64,000 bases of DNA, taken from JADJRH01 sp046351455 (GTDB lineage Bacteria; Myxococcota_A; Polyangia; Polyangiales; Polyangiaceae). The stretch spans positions 434,001 through 498,000 of the forward strand of contig JAXLYM010000001.1 of assembly GCA_046351455.1 (NCBI GenBank). Reading direction: 5' to 3'. The position numbers were made by a program, and so were the translations under genes. Positions 50,259 to 58,599 of this stretch are shown one piece after another; within the stretch, counting starts at the first letter, position 1; every line of letters begins with the position of its first letter. Below the pieces are notes generated by a model, which saw only the letters and a list, made by a program, of their open reading frames with translations, had not been told where the DNA came from and searched no databases.

Positions 50259-51038
50259 TCACGCCTCCACGACGCGGGGCGTGCCCACGAACAGGACCGA
50301 CGCGCCGAACATCAGCGGCGTCGTCTCGATCATGTCGATGCCCGCGCCCACCATGATCTCCGCGAACTCCGCGGGCGGAGGGAACGCCGCGATCGACTCC
50401 TGCAGGTACCGATACTCGCGCTTGCCGGAGAGCGTGCCGCCCACGCGCGGGACCACGCCGCGCACGTAGAAACGAGCCAGCGCGCCCATCGCGCCGTCGC
50501 GCGGCTCCGACAGCTCCAGGATGGCGATCTTGCCGCCGGGCTTCGTCACGCGCGCCATCTCGCGGAGCGCGCGCGGGCGGTCCGGCACGTTGCGGATGCC
50601 GAACGCCATCGTCACGCCGTCGACGCTGCGGTCCGGCAAATCCAGGCTCTGCGCGTCGCCCTCGCGGAGATCGATGCGCTCCGCGAGGCTCGCGACCGTG
50701 ACCTTCTTGCGGCCGACCGCGAGCATGCCGTTCGAGGGGTCGATCCCGATCACCTTCGCGTTCGGCAGCATGCCCGCGATCATGATCGCGAGATCCGCCG
50801 TCCCCGTCGCGAGATCGAGCACCGTCGCGCCCGCGCCGTCGCCGAGCCCGAGCGATCGCACCGCGCGCCGCCGCCAGCTCTGATCCATGCCGAGCGACAG
50901 CACGCGGTTCACGAAGTCGTACTTGTCGGCGATCGCATCGAACATGCGCCCGCTGCCGCCGCGCGGCGCCTCGCCGGACGCGCCAGCGTTCGCAGCGGGC
51001 GCAGCGTCAGGCCTGCGGCCTCCAGCGGCGCCCGTCAT
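50259..51038 (-). CDS. menG: Demethylmenaquinone methyltransferase (UbiE/MenG)
   Basis: A 259-residue class I SAM-dependent C-methyltransferase for the last step of menaquinone synthesis. Motifs are FDAIADKYDFVNRVLSLGMD near 33-52, the SAM-binding VLDLATGTADLA near 73-84, GIDPSNGML near 97, and the UbiE signatures GIRNVPDRPRALREM and PGGKIAILELSEP. The first 30 residues are an Ala/Gly-rich extension. The ATG overlaps the aroF stop (ATGA), and menF starts one base after its stop. Confidence 0.93.
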   Translation of the reverse strand: MTGAAGGRRPDAAPAANAGASGEAPRGGSGRMFDAIADKYDFVNRVLSLGMDQSWRRRAVRSLGLGDGAGATVLDLATGTADLAIMIAGMLPNAKVIGIDPSNGMLAVGRKKVTVASLAERIDLREGDAQSLDLPDRSVDGVTMAFGIRNVPDRPRALREMARVTKPGGKIAILELSEPRDGAMGALARFYVRGVVPRVGGTLSGKREYRYLQESIAAFPPPAEFAEIMVGAGIDMIETTPLMFGASVLFVGTPRVVEA

Positions 51039-52045
51039 CGCGCAACCCCTTCCGATCGCGGCAAATCCGTGCGCCCGCCGAACCCGCGCAGCATCGCGCC
51101 GATCTGATCGAGCGGCACCGCCTGCGGCCCGTCGCTCTTCGCGTCGCCCGGCGCGTCGTGCGTCTCGATCATGAGGCCGGACGCGCCCGCCGCGAGCGCC
51201 GCTCGACCCATCGGCAGCAGCAGATCGCGGCGCCCCGTCCCGTGCGACGGATCCACGATCACCGGCGCCTTGTACACGTGCGCGAGCAGCGCCACCGCGC
51301 CCAGATCGAGCAGGTTGCGCGTCACGTCGTCGAAGCTGCGGATGCCGCGCTCGCAGAACACGACCGCGCTCGAACCGCTCGCGAGCAAGTACTCGCCCGC
51401 GAGGAGCCACTCCTCGACGGTCGCGGCCATCCCGCGCTTCAGCAGCACCGGGCGCTTCGTCGCGCCGATCGCCTTCAGCAGCGCGTAGTTGTGCATGTTG
51501 CGCGAGCCGACCTGCACCATGTCGGCGTGCTCGGCGACCGCGCCGACGTCGGCCTCCGAGAGCGCCTCGGTGACGACGCGCATCCCCGCGGCGTCCGCGG
51601 CCTTCCGCATCCATTGCAGCGCGACGCGGCCGTGACCCTGGAACGCGTACGGCGACGTGCGCGGCTTGAACGCGCCGCCGCGGAGGAACGGAACACCCAA
51701 GGATCCAAGTCGATCCGCGGCGCGCTTCACCTGGTCCTCGCCCTCGACGCTGCACGGTCCGCACATCCAGACCGGCGCGCCGTCGCCGAACGTGACGCCC
51801 GCGATCGTGACGCTCGCGCCCTGCTTGTCGACGAGCGGGTGATCGCTCTTCGCCGTGGAGACGGTCGCGACGCCCTCGATGCCGCCGATCTCGTCGTGCG
51901 CGACCGCGGTGGAAGAAGGCGAAATCGAATAGTGACGGACGCGCCCCTCGGAGTCGCGCAGCACGCCCTCGATCCAGAGGCCGCGCGCGACGAGCTCACG
52001 CTTCACGGAGTCGGCGTTCGCCGTGTCGGTCAAGGAGACGATCAT
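51035..52045 (-). CDS. aroF: 3-Deoxy-7-phosphoheptulonate synthase (type I-beta)
   Basis: A 336-residue DAHP synthase that begins the shikimate pathway from phosphoenolpyruvate and erythrose 4-phosphate. An N-terminal ferredoxin-like regulatory domain (about 1-70) precedes the barrel, which shows GPCSVE near 96, FLRGGAFKPRTSPYAFQG near 118-135, VLLKRGM near 197 and DPSHGTGRRD near 262. The N-terminal domain is of the kind that can bind a feedback inhibitor in related enzymes. Its place in the menaquinone operon suggests supply of chorismate to MenF. GAGGAG precedes the ATG by a few bases. The gene before it is 6 bp away. Confidence 0.92.
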   Translation of the reverse strand: MIVSLTDTANADSVKRELVARGLWIEGVLRDSEGRVRHYSISPSSTAVAHDEIGGIEGVATVSTAKSDHPLVDKQGASVTIAGVTFGDGAPVWMCGPCSVEGEDQVKRAADRLGSLGVPFLRGGAFKPRTSPYAFQGHGRVALQWMRKAADAAGMRVVTEALSEADVGAVAEHADMVQVGSRNMHNYALLKAIGATKRPVLLKRGMAATVEEWLLAGEYLLASGSSAVVFCERGIRSFDDVTRNLLDLGAVALLAHVYKAPVIVDPSHGTGRRDLLLPMGRAALAAGASGLMIETHDAPGDAKSDGPQAVPLDQIGAMLRGFGGRTDLPRSEGVAR

Positions 52046-52051
52046 GGCTCC

Positions 52052-53149
52052 TCACTTCCTCCGCGTCGGGATGGCGAGGGCGACGCCCGCGAGCGCGTCG
52101 CGGGCCCTCCCGGCCGGCAGCCGCGACAAGCAGTTGGTGGCCTCCGCGCACATCTCGGTCGCGAGATCGAGCGCGATTTTGGTCCCGTGCGTCTCGCGCA
52201 CGAGCGCGGTGATGCGCCGCGCGAGATCCGGATCGAGCGCCGTCTCCTCCGCGGCCGCGACCTCCGCGAGCAGCGGCGCCATCTGCGGGCTCTTCTGCGC
52301 GGCGACGATGAGCGGGTACGTCATCTTCCCCTCGCGCAGATCCGTGAGCAGCGTCTTGCCGAGCTCCGCGCCGTCGCCGTCGAAATCGAGGACGTCGTCG
52401 ACGATCTGGAACGCGAGGCCGAGGTGCGTGCCGTACTCCTCCAGCGCCGCGCACACGTCGTCGGGCGTGCCGCCCGCGCGCGCGCCGGCGAACATCGCGA
52501 GGCGGAACAGCGACGCGGTCTTTCCGCGCACGATCTCGAAGTACTCGCGCGCCGTCGCGTTGAGGCGGCCGCGGCGCTCGAGCTGCCACGCCTCGGCGAT
52601 GACCATCTCGCGGATGACGGCGAGGAAGCGGTCGATCACGCCTGGCATCCCCACGGTCTGGATGCGGGTGAGCGCCTCGACGAGGAGCCAGTCGCCGCCG
52701 AAGATCGAGGCCGCGTTGCCGTAGATCATGCGGGCCGCCGGGGCGCCGCGCCGCACGTCGCCGAGGTCCACCACGTCGTCGTGGAGCAGCGTCGCGTTGT
52801 GCACGAGCTCGACGGCGGTCGCGAACGTGCGCGCCGCGTCGTTGAAGCCGGTGCCCATGCGCGCCGCGAGCGCGACGCAGATCGGCCGCAGCCGCTTGCC
52901 GCCGCGATCGAGCAGGTGCCGCGCGCTCTTCTCGGCCGCGGTGTCGCCGGATTTGCCGACGGTGGAGATGGCGCGCTCCACGTCCGCGAGGTCCTGTTCG
53001 AGCCAGCGGCTGATCTCGGTCAGCCGGTCCGTCATGCTGTGCGCGCCGCGCGACTCGCACGCGCGCGAGAGGCTCCCGAACACCTCGCGGGTGCCGGGAT
53101 GGGGGGTATCGTGCAGACTCGATGCCTCTGTGAACAAGGCAGTATCCAT
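52052..53149 (-). CDS. Polyprenyl (probably hepta-/octaprenyl) diphosphate synthase
   Basis: A 365-residue trans-prenyl chain elongase. It has the GGKRLRP motif near 110, first Asp-rich motif LLHDDVVD near 140-147 and second QIVDDVLDFDG near 265-275. It makes the side chain that MenA attaches. The ATG at 53149 has a strong RBS (GGAGAGG); a second in-frame ATG at 53035 would give a more usual 327-residue protein, so the first 38 residues may be an extension. It is the first gene of the menaquinone locus, and aroF starts 6 bp after its stop. Confidence 0.9.
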   Translation of the reverse strand: MDTALFTEASSLHDTPHPGTREVFGSLSRACESRGAHSMTDRLTEISRWLEQDLADVERAISTVGKSGDTAAEKSARHLLDRGGKRLRPICVALAARMGTGFNDAARTFATAVELVHNATLLHDDVVDLGDVRRGAPAARMIYGNAASIFGGDWLLVEALTRIQTVGMPGVIDRFLAVIREMVIAEAWQLERRGRLNATAREYFEIVRGKTASLFRLAMFAGARAGGTPDDVCAALEEYGTHLGLAFQIVDDVLDFDGDGAELGKTLLTDLREGKMTYPLIVAAQKSPQMAPLLAEVAAAEETALDPDLARRITALVRETHGTKIALDLATEMCAEATNCLSRLPAGRARDALAGVALAIPTRRK

Positions 53150-53330
53150 GGACCTCTCCTCGGGGACGCACCACTGCCACGTTCGGCAGGGGCGCGCCCG
53201 CGAAACCTCGATGATGGGGCTCGTCGAACAGGCCTCTTCACACCCGAAAGGGCGCGAGGAGGGCAAAAGAAAACAGACTACATGGATCGCGGATCCACCT
53301 GTTTCGGAAGCAGATTTGCGATCGCCAACG

Positions 53331-53918
53331 CTAAGCGTCCTTCTTGCGGGTGAGCGCGCGAAGGGGGAACGTGACCAGGTTGCCGAACGGGCTGAAGTCC
53401 ACCCGTCGGCTCTTGATGAAGCCGTCCAGCGCGGTCTCGGCCACGAGGACGAAGGAGAGGAGCCGCTCCACGCGGTCGATGCTCGTCTTCGTCAGGGGGC
53501 CCGGGGGCTCGGCGCGGAGGAGCTTCGCGGCGCGCTCCAGCCGTTCGCGGACGGAGTTTGCGAGGAGGCGCTCGCGCTCGTTGAAGACCTTCGAGATCAT
53601 GCGCCAGAAGTCGGTCTCGGCCTCGAAGAACTCTTTCCGTTCGCCGGGCTTCCACACGCGCTTCACGACGCCCCACCGTTGAAGCTCGGTGAGGGCCATG
53701 CTGGTGGCGCCGGAGGACATGCTGAGTCGCTCTCCGATGGTGGCCGCGGGCATGGCCTCGGCCCCGATGAAGAGGACCGTCCACACGCGGCCGAGCACCT
53801 TGCGAAAGCCCCAGTGCTCGATGATGTCCCCGATGGCGTCCGCCGCGAGCAGCTCCGCCTCCCGAGCCGGCGTGAGCCCCTCGGAGTCGCTGTCGTGGTG
53901 GTGTGCGGCGGCGGCCAT
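53331..53918 (-). CDS. GbsR/MarR-family transcriptional regulator
   Basis: A 195-residue winged-helix regulator. The N-terminal part (AIGDIIEHWGFRKVLGRVWTVLFIG) and the recognition region TIGERLSMSSGATSMALTELQRWGVVKRVW match the GbsR-like branch of MarR proteins, whose members control osmoprotectant or membrane genes. ATG at 53918 is used; an upstream TTG adds four residues. It is divergent from the NAD(P)-binding protein gene about 165 bp away, with a dyad right before its start. It is probably autoregulatory and may control that neighbour. Confidence 0.85.
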   Translation of the reverse strand: MAAAAHHHDSDSEGLTPAREAELLAADAIGDIIEHWGFRKVLGRVWTVLFIGAEAMPAATIGERLSMSSGATSMALTELQRWGVVKRVWKPGERKEFFEAETDFWRMISKVFNERERLLANSVRERLERAAKLLRAEPPGPLTKTSIDRVERLLSFVLVAETALDGFIKSRRVDFSPFGNLVTFPLRALTRKKDA

Positions 53919-53923
53919 ATGAG

Positions 53924-53943
53924 CTTTCAAAAGTTTCTGAAAG
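53924..53943. promoter_or_regulatory. Likely operator of the GbsR/MarR gene
   Basis: CTTTCA (53924-53929) is inverted as TGAAAG (53938-53943) with AAAGTTTC between, five bases upstream of the regulator's ATG and on the side facing the divergent gene. The stretch is AT-rich for this genome. Size and place fit a MarR-type operator overlapping the promoter. Confidence 0.5.
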
Positions 53944-54083
53944 TTCTATGGAGCAACGGAGGAGGCATGTCAAGCACCCCGCGTGAAATGACGCGCAGAT
54001 CCGTGGCTCGCGGCGCGGTGCAGCGTGAAAAGACGGCAGGGGCGCTTGCCAGGGGGAGGCGGCCGGCCTATCCCGTGCCGATC

Positions 54084-54731
54084 ATGAAGCTGGTCATTCT
54101 GGGTGCGACGGGCGGTTGCGGGGCGGAGCTGGTGAAGCAGGCGAAGGCGCGCGGACACGAGGTCACCGCCGTCGTCCGGTCGAAGTCGTACCGAGCGCCC
54201 GAGGGCGTGCGCGTCGTCGCCGGGGAGATCACCGTGGAGCTTCTGCGCGAGGCGATTCGCGATCAGGAGGCCGTGCTCTCCGCCCTGGGGCTGCGGATGA
54301 ACAGCATCGCTCCGTGGGCCAAGCCGGAGATGCCCAATTTCCTCTCGCTCGTGACTCCGCGCATCGTCGCCGCGATGCTCGTGGAGAAGGTGAAGCGCGT
54401 CGTCGCCATCAGCGCGGGCGGCGTCGGCGACTCCTATGCTCGGATGCCGGGCGTCTTCAAGGCCTTCCTGAAGGTGTCGGCGCTCAGGTACCCGTACGCG
54501 GAGCTGGAGGTGATGGAGAGCACGCTGTTCGACGCGCCGCTCGACGTGTGCGTGGTGCGGCCGACCGGGCTCACGGACGGGCCGATCACGGGCAAGGTGA
54601 AGATCGCGGAGAGGATCGAGGGCCGGCCGACGATCTCCCGCGCAGACGTCGCGGCGTACATGCTCGACGAGGTGGTGAAGCCCACGTTCGAGCACAAGAC
54701 GCCGCTGATCACGGTCACCGGCGCGGCCTGA
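54084..54731 (+). CDS. NAD(P)-binding SDR-like (NmrA-type) protein
   Basis: A 215-residue Rossmann-fold protein. It has the nucleotide-binding GATGGCGAELVKQA near 7-20 and RPTGLTDGP near 160, as in atypical short-chain dehydrogenases that act as reductases or redox sensors. A hydrophobic central strand, VVAISAGG, takes the place of the usual SSxxV strand; no classical YxxxK is obvious. It is divergent from the GbsR/MarR gene and possibly under its control. Substrate unknown. Confidence 0.8.
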   Translation: MKLVILGATGGCGAELVKQAKARGHEVTAVVRSKSYRAPEGVRVVAGEITVELLREAIRDQEAVLSALGLRMNSIAPWAKPEMPNFLSLVTPRIVAAMLVEKVKRVVAISAGGVGDSYARMPGVFKAFLKVSALRYPYAELEVMESTLFDAPLDVCVVRPTGLTDGPITGKVKIAERIEGRPTISRADVAAYMLDEVVKPTFEHKTPLITVTGAA

Positions 54732-54794
54732 GGGCCCGTCTGGAGAGGGGGTATCGAGGGGGGTGTCTACGTCGCGGGCGCTGACTCGCAGGGG

Positions 54795-56009
54795 CTACTT
54801 CGCGAGCTCTTCCTTGTATTCAGCGATGTCGGGGTACTTCGTCTGGATGCCGTCGAAGGGCGTCCCGGCCTTGCAGAAGAGCTTCTCTTCGAAGGCCGCT
54901 GTCGTCGCGTAGTTCACGATCGCGCGGGTCTTGTCGCGGTCCAGCTGGCCCGCGGGGCAGTCGAAGAGGCCGTTCGCGAGATTGGCGTTCTTGATGTCGT
55001 ACATCTGCGCCACCTCCACCAGATTCTGACCCATCGAGTTCTGCGCCCAGCACAGGTCCGTGGGGAAGAGGTGGCCTGTGTTGGAGATGCCCACGAGCCG
55101 CTTGGTGGGGCCGGAGGCGTCGTATCCGGCGAGCTGGTTATCGTATTTGACCACCTGATCGTCCTTGCCGCCCAGGATCAGCGTGGACTCCAGCGTGGGA
55201 GTCGGATCGGCGCCGCCCGCGGCCATGGGGACGATCACGCGGATCCCCGGCGTGTCGCCGAAGCCCTGCACGGCCTTGCCGCCCGCGCTGTGGCCGGAAA
55301 TGCCCATGTGCGTCGTGTCGATGTGGTCCTTCAAGAAGGCCAGATCGCCGGCCGGCGCGCCGAGGGCCGTGAGGATCTTCTTCGTATCGCCGGGGAGATC
55401 GTTGGACAGGTTGAAGTCGAGCGCGTCCCCCAGGTAGAGGCCGGGATAATCCGCCGCGACGACCACGAATCCGCGGCTCGCCCAGTGCTCCATGTGCGCG
55501 AGCGATTGCGTGCGGAAGCCCGCTGTTCCATGGATGAACACGATCACGGGATAGGCGCCGTGTTTGTCGTCGAGCGGGAGATCGCGGTAGCAGCCGCACT
55601 CCTGGTAGGGAGTCGCGTCGTCGGGGATCTTGCCCATCTCGGAGGCGGGGAGCCACTGCCGCGGATCGTAGATGACCTTGTCTTTCCCCGCGTCGCTCCC
55701 CACCTCGGCCGGATACCACACCTCCGCCGTCAGCGTGTCCACGGTGACCGTCTTCGCGCCGACGGGCCAGGGGCCGCGCGCCTCGGAGTCGTCCGACGAT
55801 TTCAGCAGCTTGACGTCGGCCGTGCAGCCTTGTGCCTCGTTCGCGGGGGTGCCGCCCGTGCTCGTGGTGCCGCCCGTGGAGGTCGCGCCTCCCTGACCGC
55901 CGGATCCCGAGGTCTCGGCCCCGCCGCAGCCGATCACGGCCAGCGAGGCCGCCGCGAAGAGGGGCAGTGTGAATGCCAGTTGGGTGGATGAAAGAGCAGG
56001 CTTGGCCAT
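54795..56009 (-). CDS. Lipoprotein alpha/beta-hydrolase
   Basis: A 404-residue protein with a lipoprotein signal peptide (lipobox VIGC near 30), then a Gly/Thr/Ser linker. The hydrolase domain has the nucleophile in SGHSAGGKA (GxSxG) and an oxyanion segment FIHGTAG, with TGHLFP near the end giving a candidate catalytic His. Similarity in layout is to PAF-acetylhydrolase/chlorophyllase-like esterases. Substrate unknown. An RBS (GGAGGA) is a few bases from the ATG. It stands alone, convergent with the SDR-like gene. Confidence 0.8.
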   Translation of the reverse strand: MAKPALSSTQLAFTLPLFAAASLAVIGCGGAETSGSGGQGGATSTGGTTSTGGTPANEAQGCTADVKLLKSSDDSEARGPWPVGAKTVTVDTLTAEVWYPAEVGSDAGKDKVIYDPRQWLPASEMGKIPDDATPYQECGCYRDLPLDDKHGAYPVIVFIHGTAGFRTQSLAHMEHWASRGFVVVAADYPGLYLGDALDFNLSNDLPGDTKKILTALGAPAGDLAFLKDHIDTTHMGISGHSAGGKAVQGFGDTPGIRVIVPMAAGGADPTPTLESTLILGGKDDQVVKYDNQLAGYDASGPTKRLVGISNTGHLFPTDLCWAQNSMGQNLVEVAQMYDIKNANLANGLFDCPAGQLDRDKTRAIVNYATTAAFEEKLFCKAGTPFDGIQTKYPDIAEYKEELAK

Positions 56010-56109
56010 GAACGTCCTCCGTGCCGATCGCGATCGGCCGGAGCACGTTAGGCGCTTCCGGCCGGTCGTAAAGGGTTTGTCGAACGATTGCCGTGCTGCG
56101 GTTTTTCTA

Positions 56110-56137
56110 CAGGGCTCCGTCCTCCCAGTGGCGGCCG
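56110..56137 (-). repeat. Element A, left half, at the hydantoinase stop
   Basis: On the minus strand the base after the TAG begins CGGCCGCCACTGGGAGGACG, the left end of element A, and then GAGCCCTGTAG. The right end TCGACGTT is missing. So it is a half or short form, pointing the same way as the gene. Confidence 0.7.
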
Positions 56138-57544
56138 CTACAGCGCGAAGGTGCCGCGCTTCTGGAACTTGCCGCGGCCGGTTCGGCCGTGCCACTTGCC
56201 GTGATCGACGACGAGCTCGCCGCGGGAGAAGACGTGCGTCGCCTTGCCCTTCACGTGGCGGCCTTCGTACGGGGAGTAGTCCACGCGCATGTGCAGCTCG
56301 TGCTGGTTCAGCACGTGCTCGAAGTCCGGGTCCCACACGAGGACGTCCGCGTCCGCGCCGACCGCGATGGTGCCTTTGCGCGGGTAGAGGCCATAGATCT
56401 TCGCCGGGGCCGCCGCCGTGATCTCCACGAAGCGGTTGACGGAGATACGGCCAGTGCGCACGCCGCCGTCCCACAGCAGATAGAGCCGCGTCTCGATGCC
56501 GGGCATGCCGTTCGGGATCTTCGCGAACGAGTCCTTTCCGAGGTCCTTCTGGCCCTTGAAGCAGAAGGGGCAGTGATCCGTGCTGACCACCTGCAGATCG
56601 TTCGTCTTGAGGCCTCTCCACAGGTCCTCTTGCATGTGGCGCGGGCGGAGAGGCGGAGTGCACACGAACTTCGCGCCCTCGAATCCCTCCTGCGCGAGGT
56701 CGTCGAAGGACGCGAACAGGTACTGCGGGCACGTCTCGGCGTAGGCCGGCATGCCGCGGTCGCGCGCCTCGGTCACGCGCTGGAGCGCGCGCGGGGCCGA
56801 GAGGTGCACGATGTATACAGGACAGCCCGCCATCTCCGCGAGCATGAGCGCGCGGTTCGTGCCTTCGGCCTCGGCGATCTCGGGGCGTGAGAGGGAGTGG
56901 TACTTCGGCGCGATCTCGCCGCGGGCCACCGCCTGCTCCACGAGCACGTCAATCGCGATGCCGTTCTCCGCGTGCATGCAGATGAGACCGCCCTTGTCGC
57001 GGGCCACCTGCATCGCGCGGAAGATCTGGCCGTCGTCGACGTACAGGACGCCGGGATAGGCCATGAACAGCTTGAAGGACGTGACGCCCTCCGCGATGAA
57101 GTCCTTCATCTCGCCGAGCGTGGTCTGGTTCACGTCGGTCGCGATCATGTGGAAGCCGTAGTCGATGGCGGCCTTGCCCTCCGCCTTCGCGTGCCACGTG
57201 TCGATGCCCTCGCGGAGCGTCTTTCCCTTCGTCTGGATGGCGAAGTCGACGATCGTCGTCGTGCCGCCGTGCGCCGCGGCGATGGTGCCAGTCTCGAAGT
57301 CGTCCGACGACGTGGTGCCGCCGAAGGGCATGTCGAGGTGCGTGTGCGCGTCGATGCCGCCGGGGAGGACGTATTTCCCGGCGGCGTCCACTTCCAGATC
57401 GGGAGTGGGCCAGTTGCCGCGCAAGGACGGGTGCGTGAGCGCGACGATCTTGTCGCCCTCGATCCACACGTCGGAGTGGAAGGTGTCGGACGCGGTGACG
57501 ACCGTGCCGTTCTTGATGAGCGTGCGCTTGTGCGACGTCGTCAT
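56138..57544 (-). CDS. hydA: Dihydropyrimidinase / D-hydantoinase
   Basis: A 468-residue cyclic amidohydrolase of the amidohydrolase superfamily. Metal and catalytic residues are DAHTHLDM near 64-71, the carboxylated Lys in SFKLFMAYPG near 157, His in MHAENG and VHLS, and Asp in STDHCPF near 320. It opens the ring of 5,6-dihydropyrimidines or hydantoins to N-carbamoyl products, which the neighbouring amidase would hydrolyse. An RBS (GAGGTGATT) precedes the ATG at 57544. Element A follows its stop. Confidence 0.92.
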   Translation of the reverse strand: MTTSHKRTLIKNGTVVTASDTFHSDVWIEGDKIVALTHPSLRGNWPTPDLEVDAAGKYVLPGGIDAHTHLDMPFGGTTSSDDFETGTIAAAHGGTTTIVDFAIQTKGKTLREGIDTWHAKAEGKAAIDYGFHMIATDVNQTTLGEMKDFIAEGVTSFKLFMAYPGVLYVDDGQIFRAMQVARDKGGLICMHAENGIAIDVLVEQAVARGEIAPKYHSLSRPEIAEAEGTNRALMLAEMAGCPVYIVHLSAPRALQRVTEARDRGMPAYAETCPQYLFASFDDLAQEGFEGAKFVCTPPLRPRHMQEDLWRGLKTNDLQVVSTDHCPFCFKGQKDLGKDSFAKIPNGMPGIETRLYLLWDGGVRTGRISVNRFVEITAAAPAKIYGLYPRKGTIAVGADADVLVWDPDFEHVLNQHELHMRVDYSPYEGRHVKGKATHVFSRGELVVDHGKWHGRTGRGKFQKRGTFAL

Positions 57545-57566
57545 AATCACCTCACATGCTGGACGA

Positions 57567-58436
57567 TCACAGCTTGACGAGAGTGTCGTACGTCTCCGGG
57601 CGGCGATCGCGGAAGAACTGCCACACGCGGCGGACCTCTTCGATCATGTCCATGTCGAGATCGGCCGTGATCAATTCGCTCTTGTCCTCGCTCGCCGTGA
57701 CGAGGAAGTTGCCGCGCGGATCGCAGAAGTACGAGGAGCCGTAGAAACGACCGATGTTCCACGGGGCCTCGGTGCCGACGCGGTTGATCGCGCCGATGTA
57801 GTAGCCGTTCGCGACGGCGTGCGCGCGCTGCTCGATGGTCCAGAGATATTGCGAGAGGCCGGCCACGGTGGCGGACGGGTTCAGCACGAGCTCCGCGCCG
57901 TTCAGGCCGAGAGCGCGCGCGCCCTCCGGGAAGTGGCGGTCGTAGCAGATGTAGACTCCCACCTTCGCATAGGCCGTCTCGAACACCGGATAACCGAGGT
58001 TGCCGGGGCGGAAATAGAACTTCTCGAAGAAGCCCGGGTTCACCTGCGGGATGTGGTTCTTGCGGTATTTGCCGAGGATCTTGCCGTCCGCGTCGATGAC
58101 GGCGGCCGTGTTGTAGTAGACGCCGGCCTGCTCGCGCTCGTAGACCGGGACCACGATGACCATGGAGTACTTCTTCGCGTACTCTTGCATGATCGCCGTC
58201 GTGGGGCCGGGCACGGCCTCCGCCGCCTCGTACCAGCGGGGGGACTGGCCGGGGCAGAAGTAGGGGCCGTTGAAGATCTCCTGCAGACAGAGGATCTGGA
58301 CACCCTTCTTGCCCGCCTCCTCGATGAAGGGGATGTGGGCCTCCAGCGCGGCCTTCTTGATCGCCTCGACGGGCTGCGACTCGTCGTTGAGCGGGTTGAT
58401 GCACTGGATGAGCCCACCGCGAACGATTCGTGACAT
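57567..58436 (-). CDS. Beta-ureidopropionase / N-carbamoyl amino acid amidohydrolase
   Basis: A 289-residue nitrilase-superfamily enzyme with the catalytic triad Glu in LQEIF near 53, Lys in KYRKNHIP near 125 and Cys in YICYDRHFP near 165. The motifs fit the beta-ureidopropionase/N-carbamoylputrescine branch. It would hydrolyse the N-carbamoyl product of the hydantoinase to an amino acid, CO2 and ammonia. Three in-frame starts exist (58445, 58442, 58436); the last is best spaced from GAGG. The gene precedes hydA by 22 bp. Confidence 0.88.
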   Translation of the reverse strand: MSRIVRGGLIQCINPLNDESQPVEAIKKAALEAHIPFIEEAGKKGVQILCLQEIFNGPYFCPGQSPRWYEAAEAVPGPTTAIMQEYAKKYSMVIVVPVYEREQAGVYYNTAAVIDADGKILGKYRKNHIPQVNPGFFEKFYFRPGNLGYPVFETAYAKVGVYICYDRHFPEGARALGLNGAELVLNPSATVAGLSQYLWTIEQRAHAVANGYYIGAINRVGTEAPWNIGRFYGSSYFCDPRGNFLVTASEDKSELITADLDMDMIEEVRRVWQFFRDRRPETYDTLVKL

Positions 58437-58510
58437 CTCCATCACCTCGAAGTCGTGGCTTTATTGCCAGCGCGCGAGGCTCGCTCACTCAACTGGAGTT
58501 GTCAACAGGG

Positions 58511-58599
58511 GGCCACTGGGAGGACGGAGTCCGGTCCGCGGAGGCGGAGCTCCGCTGCGGAGCGGAGACCGTAGCGGAGCGGACGCAGTCCTCGACGTT
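58511..58599 (+). repeat. Element A, full copy 6
   Basis: A full copy that ends directly beside the stop codon of the minus-strand aminotransferase gene. The outer stem pairs except for one G-G and the usual two mismatches. The inner hairpin is GCTCCGC-T-GCGGAGC. It points opposite to the gene, so either orientation occurs at gene ends. Confidence 0.9.
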
